Shown here piece by piece: positions 58,685-64,000 of a DNA stretch of 64,000 bases. A model generated the notes under the pieces. That model did no database searches and was not told where the DNA came from. It worked only from the letters and a program-made list of their open reading frames with translations. A program made the translations under genes and the position numbers. Each line of letters begins with the position of its first letter. Within the stretch, counting starts at the first letter, position 1. This DNA is from Halobacillus campisalis. GTDB taxonomy: Bacteria > Bacillota > Bacilli > Bacillales > Halobacillaceae. The stretch is taken from contig NZ_JAPVRC010000002.1 in assembly GCF_030345335.1 (NCBI RefSeq), forward strand, positions 434,001 to 498,000, in the 5' to 3' direction.

Positions 58685-59794
58685 TTATTTCACGAGTTCC
58701 TTATTAATCTCATGGTCTTTAATATGCGCTAAAGGCAGAAGGGTTTTCTGAAAATCGAATGGTTCCAGCTCCATGCCTGATTTCACTTTGTTCGGTAAGT
58801 CTGGGTTAGCTAATGCACTGGTACCCAGAGAGACAAGGTCGGTGTGTTGTTGTTTCAACAGCTGTTCCGCTTTATCCGGATCTCCGAGCTTTCCGTTTGC
58901 TATAACGGGAAGTCGGCTGAATTCTTTAGCTGCTGCGGCGAGTGTTCGTGTTCCTTCACCGAAAGATGGAGCGGCACCATCGGCATCAGTCACGTGGATG
59001 TAATCAAGCGATGTGCTGCCGAGGGCTGTGAAGATCTCCTCAGCATCTTTCTCACCGCCAGACCATTTATGCTCTCCATCTGCTACTTTAGCTTGGGAAA
59101 GACGAATTCCTACAATGTAATCTTCTCCTAAAGCTTCCCGCACATCCTCAATGACCTGCAGGATAATACGTAAGCGATGATCTAATGAACCGCCGTACTC
59201 ATCGTCCCGATTGTTCAAATAGTCGGTCAAGAATTGGTCGAGCAAATAACCGTTGGCACCGTGAAGCTCGACACCGTCAAAGCCTGACTTCTTAGCGCGG
59301 ATCGCACTCTGAACAAAAGAGTATTTCGCGTGTTCGATATCTTGAGAATCCATGGCTTTTGGTGTCTGAAACGGTCCTTTACCACCGTAGAATTCAAGCT
59401 GTTCACCTTTTGGTGCAACGGCTGATGGGGCAGCTGTTTCATCAGTATAGGCGTTGTACTGGCTTTGACCTCCCGCATGCATAAGCTGTGCAATAAAGGC
59501 AGCACCGTTATCTTTAACAGCGTCAACTACTGGTTTCCAGGATTCTGTATGTGATCCATTCGCAAGTCCAGGCTGGTTTTTGTATCCTTGACTGAATCGG
59601 TCATCTGTATAGATCCCTTCAGAGATAATGGCGCTGAACCCACCTTTCGCAAAGCGCTCATAGTATTTCTGCATCGTAATATTCGCACGACCGTCGTCTT
59701 CTCCGCTGATTCGAGTCATAGGAGCGACTACAAAGCGGTTATCTAATGTGCGATGTTTAATTTTCAGATCTGAGAATAAATGGTGATAGTTCAT
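58685..59794 (-). CDS. NADH:flavin oxidoreductase, old-yellow-enzyme family
   Basis: FMN-dependent TIM-barrel ene-reductase of 369 residues. FVVAPMTRISGEDDGR is the N-terminal FMN contact, then AQLMHAGGQ, SGFDGVELHGANGYLLDQFLTD with the substrate-binding His, and GGSLDHRLRIILQVIEDVREA. SLGTSALANPDLPNKV binds the phosphate. It reduces activated double bonds or nitro compounds; the physiological substrate is unknown. AAGGAGGGTTC precedes the ATG. Divergent from a flavodoxin-fold reductase gene, so the pair may share a redox or electrophile response. Confidence 0.92.
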   Translation of the reverse strand: MNYHHLFSDLKIKHRTLDNRFVVAPMTRISGEDDGRANITMQKYYERFAKGGFSAIISEGIYTDDRFSQGYKNQPGLANGSHTESWKPVVDAVKDNGAAFIAQLMHAGGQSQYNAYTDETAAPSAVAPKGEQLEFYGGKGPFQTPKAMDSQDIEHAKYSFVQSAIRAKKSGFDGVELHGANGYLLDQFLTDYLNNRDDEYGGSLDHRLRIILQVIEDVREALGEDYIVGIRLSQAKVADGEHKWSGGEKDAEEIFTALGSTSLDYIHVTDADGAAPSFGEGTRTLAAAAKEFSRLPVIANGKLGDPDKAEQLLKQQHTDLVSLGTSALANPDLPNKVKSGMELEPFDFQKTLLPLAHIKDHEINKELVK

Positions 59795-59959
59795 AATCTT
59801 GAACCCTCCTTAAAGGCTTGCTATGTGAATCATATCTGTTTTTTTATCTTATCTTCAAGGTAAATGCTTAAATTATCAGCACTACTAAAAAAAGTATGGT
59901 TTGCAAAAATTGTCAATTGGGTATATGGACTAATAATTATCCAGCTAGGAGGAGAGCAA
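59795..59959. promoter_or_regulatory. divergent promoter region of the two flavin enzyme genes
   Basis: 165 bp between divergent starts. On the plus strand TTGCAA, a 17-bp spacer and TATGGA is the best promoter-like pair. TTGTCAATTG overlaps it, and its complement offers a minus-strand TTGACA without a clear -10. No operator could be defined. Confidence 0.35.
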
Positions 59960-60589
59960 ATGGCAGCGTTACAAGCGTTATTCTTAAATGCATCATTAAA
60001 AAAATCAGATGAGCCATCCAATACTGAAGGGCTGGCTCAAGAGGTCATAGATATTTATAATGAAAAAGATGTGAAAAGCGAAGTGATCAGACTAGCTGAT
60101 TACAACATTCCTTATGGGATTGCAAAGGATCTTGGTGAAGGGGATGAGTGGCCGCAGATTTTTGAAAAAGTAAAGGAAGCGGACATCGTCATTCTAGCTT
60201 CTCCTATATGGCTTGGAGAAAAAAGCAGCCTGGCTACTGTCGCTATTGAAAGGTTAAATGGCAGCAGCAGTGAAACGAATGAAAAAGGACAGGCGATTTA
60301 CTACAATAAAGTGGGCGGAGTCGTTATTACTGGGAATGAAGATGGAGCGAAACATGTAGCTTCCTCTATCTTATATGCCTTTTCACACCTCGGTTTTTTA
60401 ATACCTCCAAATGTCGATACTTACTGGGTAGGAGAAGCGGGCCCAGGTCCATCCTATATGGATGAAGGTGGTCAGGACAATGAATTTACAAAATCTCATG
60501 TGAAAATGCTTGCCTATAATACGATGCACTTAGCGAATATACTCAAGAAACACCCGATCCCTGCAGAGGGAAATGTAATGGAAGAATGA
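59960..60589 (+). CDS. NAD(P)H-dependent FMN reductase / flavodoxin-fold oxidoreductase
   Basis: 209 residues with the FMN_red layout: AALQALFLNASLKKS (phosphate loop), ADIVILASPIWLGEKSSLATVAIERL and VGGVVITGNEDGAKH. The ASPIWLG stretch contacts the flavin. The start is the ATG with GGAGGAG upstream; a frame extending 32 codons further left has no site. Possibly supplies reduced flavin or detoxifies quinones with its divergent neighbour. Confidence 0.85.
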   Translation: MAALQALFLNASLKKSDEPSNTEGLAQEVIDIYNEKDVKSEVIRLADYNIPYGIAKDLGEGDEWPQIFEKVKEADIVILASPIWLGEKSSLATVAIERLNGSSSETNEKGQAIYYNKVGGVVITGNEDGAKHVASSILYAFSHLGFLIPPNVDTYWVGEAGPGPSYMDEGGQDNEFTKSHVKMLAYNTMHLANILKKHPIPAEGNVMEE

Positions 60590-60592
60590 TTA

Positions 60593-60632
60593 AAAGGGAC
60601 ACCACAACTTGCATGGTGTCCCTTTTTCTTTT
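60593..60632. terminator. bidirectional terminator
   Basis: AAAGGGACACCA / TGGTGTCCCTTTTTC between the convergent reductase and DUF2254 genes. Confidence 0.88.
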
Positions 60633-62005
60633 TATAGGAGTTTTTTTACTGCATCAACATAATTCTTTTCATGGCCTGTAAAGATCGCTAGTTCCTGAAG
60701 AGTCTCAAGGTAATATCTCTTATCCAAATCATAAAGGAAGTGTTGGGAAATGTAGTCGATTGTATTACTTCCAAAGTTCCAAAGGGTATCGTGTTTATCA
60801 TCAGAGAGAGATTGGGCAAGCATGGTCAGAACTTCAATCAGTTCAGTGAGCAGCGTCAAATCCCCCTTCGATTCTTGTCTAATATAGCCGAACCCTTTGT
60901 TAAGAAAGTATTCGAAGTCTTCTGGCTGCATGATGATCCTCGTTTGTTTCTTTGAATCAAGAAGATAAGGTGTGAACGTAACGTCTTCCTCAATAGAAAC
61001 AATAAGGTCAGCGATATGGTGAATGGTGGAAAGGGCTGTTTGCGGATCAGAGTTGCCTATCGCTTTTACAGCAATTTCACTTAATTTCATGATTCCCATT
61101 TTCATTTCCTGGATTTCTGTTTTTTTATGGCCGATTTCAAAAAACTGACGATACTTTTCGGTATCGACGTTATGCTGACCCGGACCCCAATAGGAAAACA
61201 AACGATTATGTTTTAAAGAAAAATCACCGACTTTTTTGTGCAGCTGTATGATGATTTCGTCTTTGTCTGCTTCATGGATCATTTCTTTGTAGCGGATCAT
61301 CTGCAGATACCCTGGCTCGTTAATAGTAAATGTCATTTTATCGTTAAAATAAAACTCGAGTAGAGGGCCAGGCTCATCCCCTTTATGTTCTTCCAGCTCA
61401 TATTTAAGGGACTGCTTGATCGTTGATTTAGACGTGTTTTTCATAGAATAGGTGAAATTGTGAACTTGCATCCAGCTGGATGCATGGTTGATGAAAAAAA
61501 TGAAAATGATGATCGTTAATGCAGCCAGAAGCACCGCCATGATGGGAATAGCTGAATAAAATTCATTTTCATTATTTGTTAAAAACAGAAAGATGACGAG
61601 TACGTATATAAAACTCCCGTGAAATATCCCCAGCATATGCTGAGTCGTTTTATCTGCGATGAAGTTGAACATCATACGGGGGGAGAACTGAGCACTGAAG
61701 TTAGTCAGCACGACTAAGAGCGAGTTCAAAGTAAAGGCGCTCAGAGTGAGGATGCCCCCAATCAGTGCGCTGACTAGTATTTGAGTGGCATCTCCACCTG
61801 CACTGAACCAGGGGTGGACAAACTGGGAAATATTCAATTTCAAGTCAAGAAAAATGGTTATAATTATTAGTAAGATTGAGCCTGCAATATAGATGAGGGG
61901 CATGGACCATAACGTCATCTGCAGCTCATATTTACGTTGGCGGTCGGACATTTGAAAATATTTTCTCATAGATATCGGAAGTTTATCGATTAATTTTTCT
62001 TTCAT
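60632..62005 (-). CDS. DUF2254 membrane protein
   Basis: 457 residues. The N-terminal third has four membrane helices (MPLIYIAGSILLIIITIFL; LIGGILTLSAFTLNSLLVVL; GSFIYVLVIFLFLT; AVLLAALTIIIFIFFI), with SAQFSPRMMFNFIADKTTQHMLGIFHGSF, the conserved DUF2254 region. The C-terminal two thirds are soluble and helical. Function unknown. RBS AAGGAGGGGTAG upstream of the start on the minus strand. Single gene. Confidence 0.88.
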   Translation of the reverse strand: MKEKLIDKLPISMRKYFQMSDRQRKYELQMTLWSMPLIYIAGSILLIIITIFLDLKLNISQFVHPWFSAGGDATQILVSALIGGILTLSAFTLNSLLVVLTNFSAQFSPRMMFNFIADKTTQHMLGIFHGSFIYVLVIFLFLTNNENEFYSAIPIMAVLLAALTIIIFIFFINHASSWMQVHNFTYSMKNTSKSTIKQSLKYELEEHKGDEPGPLLEFYFNDKMTFTINEPGYLQMIRYKEMIHEADKDEIIIQLHKKVGDFSLKHNRLFSYWGPGQHNVDTEKYRQFFEIGHKKTEIQEMKMGIMKLSEIAVKAIGNSDPQTALSTIHHIADLIVSIEEDVTFTPYLLDSKKQTRIIMQPEDFEYFLNKGFGYIRQESKGDLTLLTELIEVLTMLAQSLSDDKHDTLWNFGSNTIDYISQHFLYDLDKRYYLETLQELAIFTGHEKNYVDAVKKLL

Positions 62006-62190
62006 AAACTACCCCTCCTTTTTCATTTCCTAGAAATCTTACCACAGTTTCACCAATTAACGTGGCTGAAACAGTTTATTTAAATGAACTGTAACGGGTT
62101 AGTAATCAAAGTCTTCAAAGCTGTTGTTTAATGCATTGAAAAATAGGAAAACAAAGGTAATAACAAGTAATCCATGAAGGGAGAAACTAA

Positions 62191-63438
62191 ATGAAAACTG
62201 TTCCGAAGGATAGAAAATTAGACCAAAGTATAAACGTTTTACGTGAAGGCTACAGGTTTTTGCCTAAAAGATTTGCGAAACTTGATACGGATATTTTCGA
62301 AACTCGTTTATTGGGAGAAAAGGTCATTTGTTTAACTGGAGAAGAAGGGGCAAAGCTTTTTTATGACAAAGAGAAATTCCAGCGAAAAGGGGCTTTACCA
62401 AAGAGAATTGAAAAGTCTTTATTCGGTGAAAACGCGATTCAAGGAATGGATGGCGATCCTCACGAGCACCGAAAGCTATTATTCATGTCATTGATGACTC
62501 CTGAGAAAATGGCCAAACTTGGGCGGCTGACTTCCGAACAATGGCGCAAACAGGCAGAAGGTTGGAAAAACCAAAAGAACATCGTTCTACTTGAAGAAGC
62601 TAAAATTGTTTTGTGCCAAGCTGCCTGTCAATGGGCTGGTGTCCCTTTGAAAGAAGGAGAAGTTAAGAAAAGGGCGAATCTGCTCTGGGCGATGGTTGAT
62701 GCTTTTGGAGCTGTCGGAAGCCGGCATCGAAAAGGCAGGAAAGCGAGAGTCAATGCAGAAAAGTGGATCAAGGAATTAATTGAAAATATCAGAGAAGGAA
62801 AGGTTGCAGCTGAAGAGGGGTCTGCCATTTATGAAATGGCATTTCACAGGGATTTAGAAGGAAATCATTTAAGCACCCAGGTTGCAGCAGAGGAATTATT
62901 GAATGTTATACGTCCTACGGTTGCCGTAGCGGCTTATGTTGCATTTGGTGCACTGGCGCTTCATGATCATGTTGAAGAAAGAGAAAAGGTAAAGGAAGCA
63001 CAGGGGGATTATATCGAGAGGTTCGCTCAGGAAATCCGCAGGTTATTTCCATTTGTTCCTTTTTTAGGAGCACGTGTTCGAAAAGACTTTATGTGGGACG
63101 GGTACTCATTTGAGAAAGACACGCTCGTCTTAATTGATGTTCACGGAATTGATCACGACCGAAGACTGTGGGAAAGACCTAATCAATTCTCTCCCGAGCG
63201 TTTTAAGGACTGGAAGGGTGGACTATTTGATTTCATCCCGCAAGGAGGCGGGGAGCACTACACGGGCCACCGTTGTCCAGGTGAATGGATCACGATGGAA
63301 GCTATCAAATCAAGCTTAGAGTTTTTGACACGTGAAATAGAGTATGAAGTTCCAAGTCAGGATCTCAGCTACAGTTTATCTCGGATGCCGTCATTTCCGA
63401 AAAGCGGATTTCGCATCCAGGAAGTCGAGTTTAAATGA
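62191..63438 (+). CDS. cytochrome P450 CYP152, fatty-acid peroxygenase
   Basis: Hydroxylates fatty acids at the alpha or beta carbon using hydrogen peroxide. The 415 residues match B. subtilis CypC (YbdT, P450 BS-beta). Signatures are RKLLFMSLMTPEKM, the I-helix NVIRPTVAVAAY whose Arg-Pro pair replaces the usual acid-alcohol pair and binds the substrate carboxylate, and the heme loop GGGEHYTGHRCPGEW with heme-ligand Cys362. GAAGGGAG upstream of ATG. Monocistronic. Confidence 0.94.
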   Translation: MKTVPKDRKLDQSINVLREGYRFLPKRFAKLDTDIFETRLLGEKVICLTGEEGAKLFYDKEKFQRKGALPKRIEKSLFGENAIQGMDGDPHEHRKLLFMSLMTPEKMAKLGRLTSEQWRKQAEGWKNQKNIVLLEEAKIVLCQAACQWAGVPLKEGEVKKRANLLWAMVDAFGAVGSRHRKGRKARVNAEKWIKELIENIREGKVAAEEGSAIYEMAFHRDLEGNHLSTQVAAEELLNVIRPTVAVAAYVAFGALALHDHVEEREKVKEAQGDYIERFAQEIRRLFPFVPFLGARVRKDFMWDGYSFEKDTLVLIDVHGIDHDRRLWERPNQFSPERFKDWKGGLFDFIPQGGGEHYTGHRCPGEWITMEAIKSSLEFLTREIEYEVPSQDLSYSLSRMPSFPKSGFRIQEVEFK

Positions 63439-63519
63439 GTACTCGACCAGATGTGAATACGATAGGATTATTTTGAAATACTAATCCATATCTTTTACAC
63501 CTGGAAGGAAGGTATTCAT

Positions 63520-63876
63520 TTGACGAGCACATTAGTTAAGATATTCACATTGCCAAGTTTATTGATAGCAGCTATGTACTTTTCTGATCAAGTTAATTAT
63601 GGAGCCATTTGGCAGCCGTTTATTGTCGCAGCCATACTGATCGTAATTGGTGTGCCAATGGAAAAACAATGGCTTCGTAAAGGAAACCTTTGGTCAAGTG
63701 TCGGGATGGATGTTATCAGTTCTTTTTTTATCATATGGGGTCTGTCCAATATGTTCGGAACAGCTTCCGTAACTTTTGCGGGGGCCCTGATTCTCTCATT
63801 GATCATTGGAACAGTAGAGTACTTCCTGCATCGCTATTTATTAGGTGTCCACACGTGGGCAGAATCGGCACGATAA
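63520..63876 (+). CDS. DUF2512 (YndM-like) membrane protein
   Basis: 118 residues with four hydrophobic helices; the QPFIVAAILIVIGVPMEKQWLRKGN and GMDVISSFFIIW stretches are characteristic of the DUF2512 family, found mainly in Bacillaceae. TTG start after AAGGAAGGT. Function unknown. Ends at a terminator. Confidence 0.82.
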   Translation: MTSTLVKIFTLPSLLIAAMYFSDQVNYGAIWQPFIVAAILIVIGVPMEKQWLRKGNLWSSVGMDVISSFFIIWGLSNMFGTASVTFAGALILSLIIGTVEYFLHRYLLGVHTWAESAR

Positions 63877-63906
63877 GCTCAGGTTGAAGTGACCTGGGCT
63901 TGTTTT
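63875..63906. terminator. terminator between convergent genes
   Basis: AAGCTCAGGT / ACCTGGGCTT with TGTTTTAT after it, overlapping the stop codons of both flanking genes. Confidence 0.75.
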
Positions 63907-64000
63907 ATGGAAGTTGATAGAAATCCTTCGTGTTTTGAAAGAGGGTTTGATACACCTCTCCTAAATCTTTCTGTTTCATTTCACTGATTTTTTTCACTGA
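63905..64000 (-). CDS. C-terminal end of a CDS cut by the right edge
   Basis: An open minus-strand frame from the window edge to a TAA: 31 residues, KKISEMKQKDLGEVYQTL then FQNTKDFYQLP. The composition is protein-like and it ends at the shared terminator, but it is too short to identify. Confidence 0.5.
   Translation of the reverse strand, partial: SVKKISEMKQKDLGEVYQTLFQNTKDFYQLP

Overview
The window looks like a chromosomal segment of a low-GC, spore-former-type Bacillaceae, most plausibly a marine or halophilic genus such as Halobacillus (inference). The basis is strong GGAGG ribosome sites, frequent TTG/GTG starts, a Bacillus-type eps operon with an EAR leader RNA, a SinR-like regulator, a SigO/RsoA-type split sigma locus, a CYP152 P450, and GC-rich palindromic repeats of a kind common in Bacillaceae. 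No rRNA, tRNA, CRISPR array, prophage or intact insertion sequence was seen.

Layout. 1-12.9 kb is mixed housekeeping: a diguanylate cyclase cut by the left edge, a histidine kinase lacking its phospho-accepting His, RidA, an acyl-CoA synthetase behind a promoter with a cre-like box, an NAD(P)-binding protein, and an APH(6)-like kinase with an MFS exporter. Two mosaic repeat islands lie at 3.1-3.9 and 10.0-10.5 kb. 13.3-37.7 kb is one long exopolysaccharide locus. It opens with epsA/epsB-like genes, an EAR RNA and epsC, then epsD/F/E/G-like genes, galE, and an epsL-M-N diacetyl-bacillosamine module. Next come a SinR-like regulator, an expanded array of GT4/GT2 glycosyltransferases, TagF/TagD-type glycerol-phosphate genes and an ABC exporter. 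A UDP-xylose synthase with its own promoter follows at 37.9 kb.

40.0-49.2 kb is a lasso-peptide cluster in the order cyclase 1 - precursor 1 - cyclase 2 - precursor 2 - peptide kinase - RRE protein - leader peptidase - nucleotidyltransferase - ABC exporter, followed 13 bp later by a membrane-anchored phosphoesterase. Both precursors carry a paeninodin-type leader, an Asp at core position 9 and a C-terminal Ser, as expected for C-terminally phosphorylated lasso peptides. Having two cyclases, each with its own precursor, and one shared set of other enzymes is unusual.

The two large operons are linked by regulation. The promoter regions of the EPS operon and of the lasso cluster carry the same 16-bp boxes, GTTC-N8-GAAC/T. 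These contain the B. subtilis SinR heptamer GTTCTYT, and a SinR-like gene lies inside the EPS operon. I infer that this peptide is made as part of the biofilm programme.

50-64 kb holds an MFS transporter, a thioester-reductase-like SDR with an alpha/beta hydrolase, a CstA-family transporter, a sigO-yvrJ-rsoA locus, small membrane or basic proteins, an inverted pair of the palindromic repeats, an old-yellow-enzyme/flavodoxin-reductase divergent pair, a DUF2254 protein, a CYP152 peroxygenase, a DUF2512 protein and a CDS cut by the right edge.
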